Made by a program: the position numbers and the translations under genes | The notes under the pieces: model-generated | The model's input: the letters and a program-made list of their open reading frames with translations, nothing else | Told to the model about the DNA's origin: nothing | The model's database searches: none | Shown here: in pieces, positions 8,431 to 15,537 of the stretch | How the letters are laid out: each line of letters begins with the position of its first letter | How positions within the stretch are numbered: position 1 is the first letter of the stretch | Origin: Planctomycetes bacterium UBA4800 | Lineage (GTDB): Bacteria > Planctomycetota > UBA8108 > UBA8890 > UBA8898 | Reading direction: 5' to 3' | Assembly: GCA_002402755.1 (NCBI GenBank) | Contig: DHGK01000070.1 | Coordinates: 1-33,286, forward strand | Length of the DNA stretch: 33,286 bases

Positions 8431-8458
8431 CCGCGGCGCCGCCCCATCACGCTTCCGC
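8421..8458. terminator. hairpin spanning the convergent lysA/Hsp70 stops
   Basis: GCGGAAG (8421-8427) pairs with CTTCCGC (8452-8458) around a 24-nt loop that holds the lysA stop codon and overlaps the opposing stop. There is no T tract. It may act as a bidirectional RNA end structure; the evidence is weak. Confidence 0.25.
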
Positions 8459-11167
8459 GGCGAACGACCCCTTGACGCTCAGCCCGAGCGGCAGCGTGTC
8501 GCCGAACACCTTCTTCTCCTCCTGCGCCGAGAGCGCCGTGACCCTGAACAGGCTGTCCGCGAGCTCGGCGCCGCCTTCCGCGCGGGACACGCGGGCGGCG
8601 ATCTCCTCCCTGAGATCCTCGGGAAGATCGCGGCCGCGGTCGCCCGTGAAGCGCGCCATGTGGACGAGCGCGTACTCGGGCGCGAAGCCCTTCGGCCACT
8701 TGAGGGCGAGCAGGCGGGCGAGCCATTTGGCCGCCGTCCTGGGCGGCACGACCGTGTCGACGGGCGCGTAGAGGGGCTCGCGCGCGCCGATGCGCGCGAG
8801 GGCGAAGAGCTCGCCCGGCTGCGCCGCGCCGCCCTCGATGCGGCCGAGCAGCGCTGCGCCGAGCTCCTCGCGCTTCTGCGCGGGCAAGAGCTCGAGCGCC
8901 GCGGCGGCGCGCCACATCTCGGCCGTCTCGTGGGCGGTCGGCGTCTCGCCGCGGCCCTTCAGAAGCCGCGCGGCCAGGTGGGCGTACACTTCCTGCTGCT
9001 TCTCTTCGTCCAGGCCGCCGGCCGCCCGGCGCCACAGGATCCACCACTCGATCCTGCTCTCGGCCTTGGCGGGGAACTGCGGGCCCCTGACGAACAGCCG
9101 CCAGAGCCGTCCCACGCGCCAGGCATCGAGCGGGTCCCCGCAGCCGGGCCGGAGGAGATAGCCGCACAGGTTGAGCCAGCGGCCCTCGTGCGCGGGCGAG
9201 CGCTCGCGGCCCTCGGGCAGGGCGATCAGCACGTCCCAGAGCGGCCTGAGAAGGCCGAGCGGCCAGCGCTCGCGTCCGAGCGCCGTGCAGCGCTCGAGCT
9301 CCGCGACGACCGCCGGCGGATCGAGCGCGTGCTGCGGGCCGAAGCACGCGCGCAGCGCGTGCCCCGCCTGGGCGATGACCTCGTGCGGCACGGTCTCGGT
9401 GGGGGCGGCGCTTCGCGGCGCCGGCCCTGCGCCCTCGGCGTCGACCGCGAATTCGAGGCGCCACCGGTGGCCCGCCTGCGCCGTCTCGCACCACAGGTCG
9501 AGCGTGCCGATCTCCGTGAGCTCGACGCGCACCGTGACGGGCACTTGCACGCCGGCCCCCTTGCGGCCGTAGCGCAGAATCGTGCGGACGGGCGGGAGCG
9601 CCGTTAGCTCCCTGGGATCGATGAAGTCGCCGGGCACATCGTCGCGGGCGGTCGCGCCGTAGACGGTGAAGCTCACCGGGCTGTTCGCGGCGGCGTGGAA
9701 GGTTTCCGTTGATGTGTAGCTGCCGGCTCCCTCTTCGGCGGCGCCGCGCGGCATGACGCAGAGGGCCTTCTCGCCGCGTTCGGTCGCGACGCCGATGTAG
9801 TAGGCGCGCGGGCTTCCCGCGCGGATCGAGAGGCCGAGCCCGTGGCGCGAGCGGCCGAAATACGCGGCCCCGCAGGCGACGGCCAGGAACGGACGGTCGG
9901 CGGGCAGGAGCGCCGCCGGTCGGCCGGTGATCCGGCCGACCGCAGAGACCACCGCCTCCTGAAGGATCTCGGGCACCAGGACCCCGCCGTTCAGAAGAAC
10001 GTACCGGGGCGCCGCCGATTCGTCCGCCGCGTGGCGCCTCAGGAAGGCGGCGATGTGGCGCGTGACGCCCTCGTCGCGTGCGAACGGCAGGCCGAACTCG
10101 GCGGCATCGTTGCCGGCGTCCTCGGGGTCCTCGTCGAGGCCGGCGGCCGGGAAGAAACGCTCGAGGATGAAGCGTGCGACCTCGTCTCGGCGCATGGTGA
10201 TCGTGCGCGTGCCCCCGACCACGCTCCTGCCGCGGCCCTGGACGGTGACCGGCAGGGAGGCCGGCCCATCGGCGGCGAGAAGGCGTTCCTTCGCATCGCG
10301 GGCGTGCGCGAGAAGCGCGCTGAAGGTGGCCATGTCGAGCGTGCCGCCGCCGAGCCCGGACTCGCACAGGCGCGCGAGCGCGAGGTCCATGTTGTCGCCG
10401 CCGAGCAGGATATGGTCGCCGACGGCGCGGCGCGTGAATACCGGGCCCACGCGGCCCTGGGAGACGCCGATCAGGCTCAGGTCGGTCGTGCCGCCGCCGA
10501 CATCGCAGACGAGCACGGATTCCCCGGGCGCGAGCTGCTCCTGCCAGGTGTCCTCGTGGAGCGCCAGGTAGGCGTAGAACGCGGCCTGCGGCTCCTCGAT
10601 CAGGCGCACGTTCTCGAGCTTGGCGACCTTGGCCGCGGCGAGCGTCAGGTGGCGGGCAATCTCGTCGAACGAGGCCGGCACGGTGAGAACGAGCTCCTGA
10701 TGCTCGAGCGGCGCGTGCCGCATCGCGTGGTTCCAGGCATCGCGGATGTGGCCGAGATACGCGGCCTGCGCCGCCACGGGCGAGCGCTTGGGGACGTCGT
10801 CCTCCGCGCCCCACGGGAGAATGGGCTGCGTCCTGCGCACGCGGCCGTGGCAGAGCCAGCTCTTGGCGGAGGCGATCAGCCTCCCGGGCGCCCTGCCGCC
10901 CAGGATGCGCGCGAGCGCGCCCACGGCGAAGTCCCGGTCCCGGGCCCAGGGCAGATCGAGACCGCCCGCCGGTATTTCGGGGCCGGCGGCGAGGTACAGA
11001 AACGAGGGCAAGAGCGGCTCGCTCCTGGCGACGCCGGGCTCGACGAGCTGCTGGATCGGGAAGACGGCGACGGGCATGCTCTCCTTGGCCGTGTCGACGT
11101 ACGCGACCGCGCAGTTCGTCGTGCCAAGATCGATGCCGACGATGTAGCGGGGCCTGGGAGCCGCCAT
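8447..11167 (-). CDS. Hsp70-family protein with a long helical C-terminal extension (DUF2760-associated type)
   Basis: This 906-residue protein carries an actin-like Hsp70 ATPase domain at about 8-440. The nucleotide-binding loops are DLGTTN (13-18), CDVGGGTTDLS (221-231) and LLNGGVLVPEIL (391-402), with EEPQAAFYAY (191-200) in place of the DnaK EPTAAALAY. A beta-rich region of about 450-600 sits where the substrate-binding domain would be. From about 620 on there is a roughly 280-residue mostly helical, Trp/Leu-rich region (for example RIEWWILWRRAAGG). It is not the DnaK lid and ends without a DnaK EEVD-like or acidic tail. The extension may match Pfam DUF3731, recalled and not checked. The ATG at 11167 abuts the DUF2760 stop with no gap, so the two are surely co-transcribed. 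No DnaJ or GrpE is nearby. The role is unknown; a dedicated chaperone or scaffold for the DUF2760 protein is the simplest guess. Confidence 0.88.
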   Translation of the reverse strand: MAAPRPRYIVGIDLGTTNCAVAYVDTAKESMPVAVFPIQQLVEPGVARSEPLLPSFLYLAAGPEIPAGGLDLPWARDRDFAVGALARILGGRAPGRLIASAKSWLCHGRVRRTQPILPWGAEDDVPKRSPVAAQAAYLGHIRDAWNHAMRHAPLEHQELVLTVPASFDEIARHLTLAAAKVAKLENVRLIEEPQAAFYAYLALHEDTWQEQLAPGESVLVCDVGGGTTDLSLIGVSQGRVGPVFTRRAVGDHILLGGDNMDLALARLCESGLGGGTLDMATFSALLAHARDAKERLLAADGPASLPVTVQGRGRSVVGGTRTITMRRDEVARFILERFFPAAGLDEDPEDAGNDAAEFGLPFARDEGVTRHIAAFLRRHAADESAAPRYVLLNGGVLVPEILQEAVVSAVGRITGRPAALLPADRPFLAVACGAAYFGRSRHGLGLSIRAGSPRAYYIGVATERGEKALCVMPRGAAEEGAGSYTSTETFHAAANSPVSFTVYGATARDDVPGDFIDPRELTALPPVRTILRYGRKGAGVQVPVTVRVELTEIGTLDLWCETAQAGHRWRLEFAVDAEGAGPAPRSAAPTETVPHEVIAQAGHALRACFGPQHALDPPAVVAELERCTALGRERWPLGLLRPLWDVLIALPEGRERSPAHEGRWLNLCGYLLRPGCGDPLDAWRVGRLWRLFVRGPQFPAKAESRIEWWILWRRAAGGLDEEKQQEVYAHLAARLLKGRGETPTAHETAEMWRAAAALELLPAQKREELGAALLGRIEGGAAQPGELFALARIGAREPLYAPVDTVVPPRTAAKWLARLLALKWPKGFAPEYALVHMARFTGDRGRDLPEDLREEIAARVSRAEGGAELADSLFRVTALSAQEEKKVFGDTLPLGLSVKGSFAAEA

Positions 11168-11653
11168 CTACTTGACCTCGACCTCGGCCGGGGCGATGAG
11201 GGCCGGGTCGCGGCCCCGGGCGACCGGCGGCAGCGCCACCGACACGGCCTTCCAGCCGGGGTGGAGGAGCACGCCGCGCAGGGGCGGCCTGGCGCCGAGG
11301 TTGCCCTCGATCGTGATCGCCAGCGCATCGAAGCCCTCCGGCACCGTGACGGGGGACCGTTCCCTGCCCTCGATGACGGCCGCGAGCGTGACGACCTTGT
11401 CCAGTGCGCGCCGGCAGCTCCGGTGCATGGAGCGCGCGGCCGCGCCGACCTGCGCATCGTCGTAGCCGTCGATGTCTTCGCGGAGGAAGTCGACCAGGCG
11501 CCCGTCCTGCTGGAGGCACGCGAGCAGGCGCGCGGCGCCCTCGGCGAGAATGTCTTCCTTGCGCCGATCCCCGAGATCCTGCACGCGGCCCCTGAACGCC
11601 GCGTCCTTGAGGCAGCGCCTGAATATCCGCCACGATTCACGCCATCGTCCCAC
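11168..11653 (-). CDS. DUF2760 family protein
   Basis: This is a 161-residue soluble protein without a signal peptide. It is recognised as DUF2760 by the block LLACLQQDGRLVDFLREDI (43-61), followed by a helical stretch with a conserved SMHRSCRRAL and a C-terminal beta-rich half with TVPEGFDA and a closing LIAPAEVEVK. The molecular function of DUF2760 is not known. In many genomes, from memory, it stands beside an Hsp70-like gene exactly as here. The start is GTG at 11653 with GGGAGG 6 nt upstream, and the stop TAG touches the ATG of the Hsp70-like gene. It is the first gene of a two-gene operon served by the promoter at 11726-11754. Confidence 0.85.
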   Translation of the reverse strand: MGRWRESWRIFRRCLKDAAFRGRVQDLGDRRKEDILAEGAARLLACLQQDGRLVDFLREDIDGYDDAQVGAAARSMHRSCRRALDKVVTLAAVIEGRERSPVTVPEGFDALAITIEGNLGARPPLRGVLLHPGWKAVSVALPPVARGRDPALIAPAEVEVK

Positions 11654-11725
11654 GGTGATCCTCCCTTCACGCGAGCCTGCCCGCGGCCGGCGGACAACGG
11701 CGCGGCGCCGGCGCAGCGTGCGGCA

Positions 11726-11754
11726 ATTCTATAGCGTGATGAGGACGGATTCAA
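11726..11754 (-). promoter_or_regulatory. sigma70-type promoter for DUF2760-Hsp70
   Basis: TTGAAT (11754-11749), a 17-bp spacer and TAGAAT (11731-11726) read on the minus strand, matching consensus at 5/6 and 5/6 or close to it. Transcription would start near 11719, about 65 nt before the GTG of the DUF2760 gene. No CIRCE element or sigma32-like sequence was seen, so heat regulation is not indicated. Confidence 0.6.
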
Positions 11755-11880
11755 AGGAGGGATTCGCGCGGCGGGACGCCGCCGGGGCCGTGACGGTTGT
11801 CGGTGCATGCCGCCGCGGCGCGGTCGCGTGCGCCGCCGCGCGAATGGTTGGAAATGAGTATATGGAAACTGAGGCGTTGT

Positions 11881-13458
11881 CTACGAGTCCAGGAAACCCT
11901 CCAGTTGCCGGCTTCTCACCGGGTGCTTGAGCTTGCGGAGGGCGCGTATCTCGATCTGGCGAATGCGCTCGCGCGTCACCTTGAACTTCCGGCCGAGCTC
12001 CTCGAGCGTGAAGCCGTTGTCGCGGCCGATGCCGTAGCGCAGCTTGATGACCTCGCGCTCCCTGAGGCTCAGGCCGCGGAGCACGTTCTCGATGCGGTCC
12101 TTGAGCATCGCGTAGTTGATGTGGAAATCGGGCTCGATCGTCTCCTTGTCCTCGATGAAGTCCCCGAAGCTGCCGTCGTCCTCGTCGCCCAGCGGGTTGG
12201 AGAGCGAGATCGGCGGCTTGGAGAGCTTGATCATCTTGCGAACCTCGTCCTCGGCGAGGCCGACGCTGGCCGCCAGATCCTTGAGGTTCGGCGCGCTGCC
12301 GTTCTCGGCCGCGAACTCGCGGGCCACGGCGCCCAGGCGGCCCATCGTCTCGGCCATGTAGACCGGCAGCCGGATCATGCGCGACTTCTCGGCAATGGCG
12401 CGGGAGATCGCCTGCCGGATCCACCAGGTGGCGTAGGTGCTGAACTTGTAACCCTTGCGGTACTCGAACTTCTCGCAGGCGCGCATGAGCCCCGTGTTGC
12501 CCTCCTGGATCAGGTCGAGGAAGGACAGGCCGCGCCGCCGGTAGCGCTTGGCGACGCTGACGACCAGGCGCAGGTTGCCCGAGGAGAGCTTGGCCTTGGC
12601 CGCGTTGTAGCGCCGGAGCTGGGTCAGGATCTCGCCGGCCCGCGCGATGAAGCCGCCGAGCGGCTCGTAGGCGGCCTCCTGGAAGCGCACATCGCGGGCG
12701 GCGCGCCCGTTCCGGCGACGCTCCTCCTCCAGGGTACGGGCGAGCTTCATGATGTCGTCCGCCCACCGGCAGAGGTACAGCGGCTTCACGCCGAGCTTGT
12801 CGATGACGTGCGCGCCGCGGGCCAGGCGCTTCTGCATCCTCGCCGCGGCCTGCAGGCGGCTGCGCTTGGCGCCGGCGCCGAGCGCAGCGAAGTCGCCGTC
12901 GCTGCGCGTGATGTTCCGCTTGAGAAGGCGCACGCAGCGCTTGAGCACCTCCAGAAAGCGATGGCGCTCGCCCTTCTGGTTCAAGTTGATGTCGAGGGCC
13001 TTCTCGATCAGGACCTCCTTCTCGCGCACAAGATCGAGAAGCTCAACGGCCCGGACCTGTCCCAGGCGGGTCTGGTACACGAGGTCCCGCAGCCTGGCGC
13101 GCGAGTCCTCGATGTCCTTGGCAAGGGTAACCTCCTCCTCGCGGGACAGGAGGGGGATCGTCGCCATCTGCGAGAAGTACATGCGGATGGGGTCGTCCAG
13201 CTTGCGGCGCTCCAGCTCCGCCTGCGCGCCCTCATCCAGTTCAAGCTCCTCCTCGGCGGGGGCATCGTCCTCCGTGCCGCCGACGAACGGTTCCTCGGTC
13301 ACCGCGATGCCGCGGGCGTTGAGGAACGAAAGGATCTCATCGAACTGCTGCTCATCCACGGATTCCGGCAGGAGCGCGGACAGCTCATCGTACGACACCG
13401 ACCTCTTGCCTGCGAGGAGCCGCAGCAGCCGAGCGTGCGTGGCGTCGAGCGTGTTCAC
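11881..13458 (-). CDS. rpoD: RNA polymerase primary sigma factor (RpoD/SigA)
   Basis: This 525-residue sigma70 has all regions of a primary factor. Region 1.1 spans about 1-55, region 1.2 is DDPIRMYFSQMATIPLLS (88-105), and a non-conserved basic insert covers about 120-285. Region 2 holds NLRLVVSVAKRYRRRG (295-310) and DLIQEGNTGLMRA (315-327). Region 2.4, the -10 reader, is YKFSTYATWWIRQAI (337-351). Region 3 includes RLPVYMAETM, and region 4.2, the -35 reader, is FTLEELGRKFKVTRERIRQI (483-502). The start is GTG at 13458 because AAAGGAGG lies 5 nt before it; the frame stays open further upstream but without conserved sequence. The conserved readers agree with the near-consensus -35/-10 boxes seen upstream of several genes here. 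A primase gene (dnaG), often adjacent, is absent. Confidence 0.95.
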   Translation of the reverse strand: MNTLDATHARLLRLLAGKRSVSYDELSALLPESVDEQQFDEILSFLNARGIAVTEEPFVGGTEDDAPAEEELELDEGAQAELERRKLDDPIRMYFSQMATIPLLSREEEVTLAKDIEDSRARLRDLVYQTRLGQVRAVELLDLVREKEVLIEKALDINLNQKGERHRFLEVLKRCVRLLKRNITRSDGDFAALGAGAKRSRLQAAARMQKRLARGAHVIDKLGVKPLYLCRWADDIMKLARTLEEERRRNGRAARDVRFQEAAYEPLGGFIARAGEILTQLRRYNAAKAKLSSGNLRLVVSVAKRYRRRGLSFLDLIQEGNTGLMRACEKFEYRKGYKFSTYATWWIRQAISRAIAEKSRMIRLPVYMAETMGRLGAVAREFAAENGSAPNLKDLAASVGLAEDEVRKMIKLSKPPISLSNPLGDEDDGSFGDFIEDKETIEPDFHINYAMLKDRIENVLRGLSLREREVIKLRYGIGRDNGFTLEELGRKFKVTRERIRQIEIRALRKLKHPVRSRQLEGFLDS

Positions 13459-13608
13459 CGGGGCCTCCTTTGCGTAGCTGAGACGAATAAGACTGAGCAA
13501 AAACTGGGCCAGGATTAAAATCGGGGGTTCGGATGCGCGAAACGGCCCCGAGAACGAGAGTTCGGGAGGATTCAAGTCATTGCGGGGCGAGAGACTTAGG
13601 TCGGGAGT

Positions 13609-13624
13609 GTGACCTGAAGGTCAC
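13609..13624. promoter_or_regulatory. palindrome in the rpoD upstream region
   Basis: GTGACC-TGAA-GGTCAC is a 6-bp perfect inverted repeat about 150 bp before the rpoD start codon, in the 264-bp gap below the secreted-protein gene. On the plus strand it is followed by GCTTTTT, so it could also terminate antisense transcription. The half-site looks like a dimeric regulator operator. The rest of 13459-13722 holds a TTTAAT near 13519 that could be a -10 box but no convincing -35, and no gene. Confidence 0.4.
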
Positions 13625-13722
13625 GCTTTTTACGAATCTGTGACGCCAGGTTGACGATCCCGGAAACTGTACCGGCGTTTGACAGTCCGGACGGCAGACG
13701 GCTCGCACGCAGGGACGGGGAG

Positions 13723-14616
13723 CTAGTCGGGGAGGCTCTTGCCCTCGCCCTCGGGAGGGAGGGCGACCTCGCAGACACCGGTCCAGTGCCACGTCTTGCC
13801 GTCGAAGATGGCCATGACGAGGTACACGGGCCTGGGAACCGGCGTCTGGGAAAGCTCGACGAGCGCCGCCCGGCTGAGGTGGAAGTAAAGGTAGGGGGAA
13901 TCCTCCGGCCAGGGCGCTGAATGAACGTCGGCGCTGCGGGGGAAGATCTTGATCGGCTCCGGTCCGACCGGCGCGCGCAGATCCCACGGCGGGTCCTGGG
14001 TGACGTAGCCCTCGACCATCCTGCTCGGGCCGCACTCGCGGCCCGCGAACACGGCGAGGCGGTAGTCCTTGAGCCGGGCCGGCGTCAGCACTCCGGCCTC
14101 GATGCGCAGGCGGACGCCATCGACCTTGCGGGCATCGACCTCGACTCGCGGGTTCAAGACGTTGATGACCAGCCTGATCTCGGCCAGCGCCGTCGCCTCG
14201 ATCTCCGGACCCGGGGACGCGTCGTACAGCGTGAAGAACAGCCTGTTGGGCCCGTTCGGGAGCTGCCGCGTGCTGATCGCCATCGTGAAGCAGGCGGCGT
14301 CCTTGCCTTCCAGGGGCGGACAGGACTCGCGGACGGCCCGCCCGCGTTCGACCCCGAGCCGGTCGGTGCACACAACGGCCTCGCCGTGGTTGCTGCGGAA
14401 GGTCAGGATCACGTCGCGCGCCAGGAATCCGCGATCGAGGATATCGCCGTCCGTGGGGCTCGCGACGGAGTAGACGACGGGCTCGCCGTTTATGAGGATC
14501 AGCCTGAAACCGACATCATCATCCTGGTCCTGCTGCGCCGGGGCCTGCACGCAGAGAAACCCCGCCACCGCGAGACAGAACACAAGAAACTGTGCGGTCG
14601 CGCTGAATCTAATCAT
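13723..14616 (-). CDS. secreted protein of unknown function
   Basis: This is a 297-residue exported protein. It starts MIRFSATAQFLVFCLAVAGF, a typical signal peptide, with a likely signal peptidase I cut after APA near residue 27. The mature part looks beta-rich with a few cysteines (VVCTDR, RESCPP, AACF, GREC, TGVCEV) and sandwich-like segments such as RLFFTLYDASPGPEI and LYFHLSRAALVELS. I recognise no family. It could be an envelope or surface protein of Ig-like or jelly-roll fold. The ATG at 14616 lacks a Shine-Dalgarno sequence; the candidate promoter leaves only about 15 nt of leader, so translation may be near-leaderless. An in-frame start at 14670 would lie upstream of that promoter and add nothing conserved. 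rpsT lies upstream on the same strand. Confidence 0.75.
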   Translation of the reverse strand: MIRFSATAQFLVFCLAVAGFLCVQAPAQQDQDDDVGFRLILINGEPVVYSVASPTDGDILDRGFLARDVILTFRSNHGEAVVCTDRLGVERGRAVRESCPPLEGKDAACFTMAISTRQLPNGPNRLFFTLYDASPGPEIEATALAEIRLVINVLNPRVEVDARKVDGVRLRIEAGVLTPARLKDYRLAVFAGRECGPSRMVEGYVTQDPPWDLRAPVGPEPIKIFPRSADVHSAPWPEDSPYLYFHLSRAALVELSQTPVPRPVYLVMAIFDGKTWHWTGVCEVALPPEGEGKSLPD

Positions 14617-14637
14617 AGATGGCACCGAACATGGGCT

Positions 14638-14665
14638 ATTGTAGCCCGGGGGGCGAGGAAAGCAA
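14638..14665 (-). promoter_or_regulatory. candidate promoter for the secreted protein at 13723-14616
   Basis: TTGCTT (14665-14660), a 16-bp spacer and TACAAT (14643-14638) read on the minus strand. The -10 is good and the -35 matches only its TTG. The start point would be near 14631, leaving a very short leader. Confidence 0.45.
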
Positions 14666-14696
14666 AGCAATTTCTTGCGGGCGGGCGGGAAACCCG

Positions 14697-14723
14697 GGCC
14701 GGCGGGCCCGCGGGCCGCCGGCC
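14697..14723 (-). terminator. strong GC hairpin after rpsT
   Basis: GGCCGGCGG (14697-14705) and CCGCCGGCC (14715-14723) form a perfect 9-bp stem with a 9-nt loop, 23 bp beyond the rpsT stop. A smaller CCGGCGCGCCGG palindrome lies between it and the stop. No T tract follows, so it would be a non-canonical terminator or RNA 3'-end stabiliser. Confidence 0.45.
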
Positions 14724-14745
14724 GGACCGGCGCGCCGGCGAAGGG

Positions 14746-15021
14746 TCAGCTCTTGGCAGTGCGCAACGCGGCGACCGCCTTGGCAAGCTGCGCTTTCTTT
14801 CTGGCCGCCGCGTTCGGGTGCAGGACCCGGCGCTTGGCGATCTTGTCGAGCTTGCTGTGGGCGAGCTTGAGCTCCCTGTCGGCGAGGTCGCGGTCGCCCG
14901 CCTTGACGGCGGCCAGGACGCGCTTGACGAGCGTCTTGGCCTCGGCCTTGACCGCGCGGTTGCGCAGATTGCGCGTTACGTTCTGGCGGACTCTCTTCTT
15001 TGCTGATGCGGTGTGCGGCAT
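14746..15021 (-). CDS. rpsT: 30S ribosomal protein S20
   Basis: This 91-residue, very basic helical protein binds 16S rRNA early in small-subunit assembly. It begins MPHTASAKKRVRQNVTRNLR and ends in LHPNAAARKKAQLAKAV, the standard S20 blocks, and its length is normal. The ATG at 15021 has no close Shine-Dalgarno; an AGGAGG sits 17 nt upstream, too far for ordinary use, so either the leader folds or initiation relies on other contacts. S20 is known to control its own translation in E. coli; whether the same happens here cannot be read. It has its own promoter at 15090-15118 and probably forms a single-gene unit. Confidence 0.95.
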   Translation of the reverse strand: MPHTASAKKRVRQNVTRNLRNRAVKAEAKTLVKRVLAAVKAGDRDLADRELKLAHSKLDKIAKRRVLHPNAAARKKAQLAKAVAALRTAKS

Positions 15022-15089
15022 GGTATGTCTCTGTCGTGCCTCCTGGGACTCGGCCGGGACGGCGTCCCGTGCCGGGTTGCAAGGGTACT

Positions 15090-15118
15090 ATTGTGTGGCG
15101 TTGCGGGGGGAGTGTCAA
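15090..15118 (-). promoter_or_regulatory. sigma70-type promoter for rpsT
   Basis: A perfect TTGACA (15118-15113), a 17-bp spacer and CACAAT (15095-15090) read on the minus strand. The start point would be near 15083, giving a leader of about 62 nt that contains the distant AGGAGG. Confidence 0.65.
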
Positions 15119-15188
15119 GAGCCTTCGGAAAGCGCCGGCGCGGATCAGGCGCGAGCATATACGTAACCGGGGGACGGAAGACGACATG

Positions 15189-15289
15189 GCCACGAAGACA
15201 CGAAGACACGAAGGCACGAAGAGTCTCGGGTGCAAACCGAGTGCGCGGTGGTTCACCGCCGATGCTTGGTGTCTTCGTGTCTTTGTGGC
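15189..15289. repeat. hairpin repeat unit 1
   Basis: The left end GCCACGAAGACACGAAGACAC and the right end GTGTCTTCGTGTCTTTGTGGC (15269-15289) are 21-bp inverted repeats with one mismatch, enclosing about 59 bp. Relative to unit 2 the left arm has one extra 8-bp CGAAGACA step, which fits slippage within the arm. Confidence 0.85.
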
Positions 15290-15346
15290 ATCGTCGTTCC
15301 GTCCTTCCCGGATGCGGGGGGTAGCCGCGCGGTGGAGGACGAGATA

Positions 15347-15439
15347 GCCACGAAGACACGAAGGCACGAAGAGTCTCGGGTGCAAACCGAGCGCGCGGTA
15401 ATTCACCGCTGATGCGTGGTGTCTTCGTGTCTTTGTGGC
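15347..15439. repeat. hairpin repeat unit 2
   Basis: This is the same element as unit 1, 8 bp shorter in the left arm. The right arm GTGTCTTCGTGTCTTTGTGGC is identical. The core GAGTCTCGGGTGCAAACCGA is also identical, while the loop carries several substitutions, including some that keep G+C-rich pairing (GGTGGTTCACCGCC against GGTAATTCACCGCT). Confidence 0.85.
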
Positions 15440-15537
15440 ATCGTCCGTCCTGGATGCGGGGGCAGCCGCGCGAATGGAAGACGAGAGAGCCGCGAAGAAT
15501 CAGCTCGTGCGCGGCGGCTCGCAGGCGCTGCGGCGGA

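Larger units (their letters stand above)
15176..15500. repeat. tandem array of two hairpin repeats and a truncated third
   Basis: The 516-bp gap between rpsT and the TPR gene is mostly repeat. Three copies of a unit begin with GGAAGACGA-like sequence at 15176, 15334 and 15476, with periods of 158 and 142 bp. The third copy fades after about 25 bp. Each full unit holds an imperfect hairpin built from CACGAAGACACGAAG motifs and ends in a GGATGCGGGGG-like tail followed by AGCCGCGCG. This CACGAAGACACGAAG style of repeat is, to my memory, widespread in intergenic regions of environmental bacterial genomes. It encodes no protein I can support. Outside the array, the gap holds the rpsT promoter and its leader. 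Confidence 0.85.

Noticed and set aside
11654..11880. CIRCE or heat-shock sigma element before the DUF2760-Hsp70 operon
   Set aside because: No TTAGCACTC-type inverted repeat or sigma32-like hexamers were found; only ordinary sigma70-like boxes are present.
14617..14745. Possible tRNA or structured small RNA in the GC-rich gap below rpsT
   Set aside because: Only nested GC hairpins and a promoter are seen; there is no cloverleaf or T-loop consensus.
15189..15439. CRISPR array
   Set aside because: The repeats are palindromic units of about 100 bp with 158/142-bp periods and only two full copies. There are no regular short repeats with unique spacers and no cas genes.
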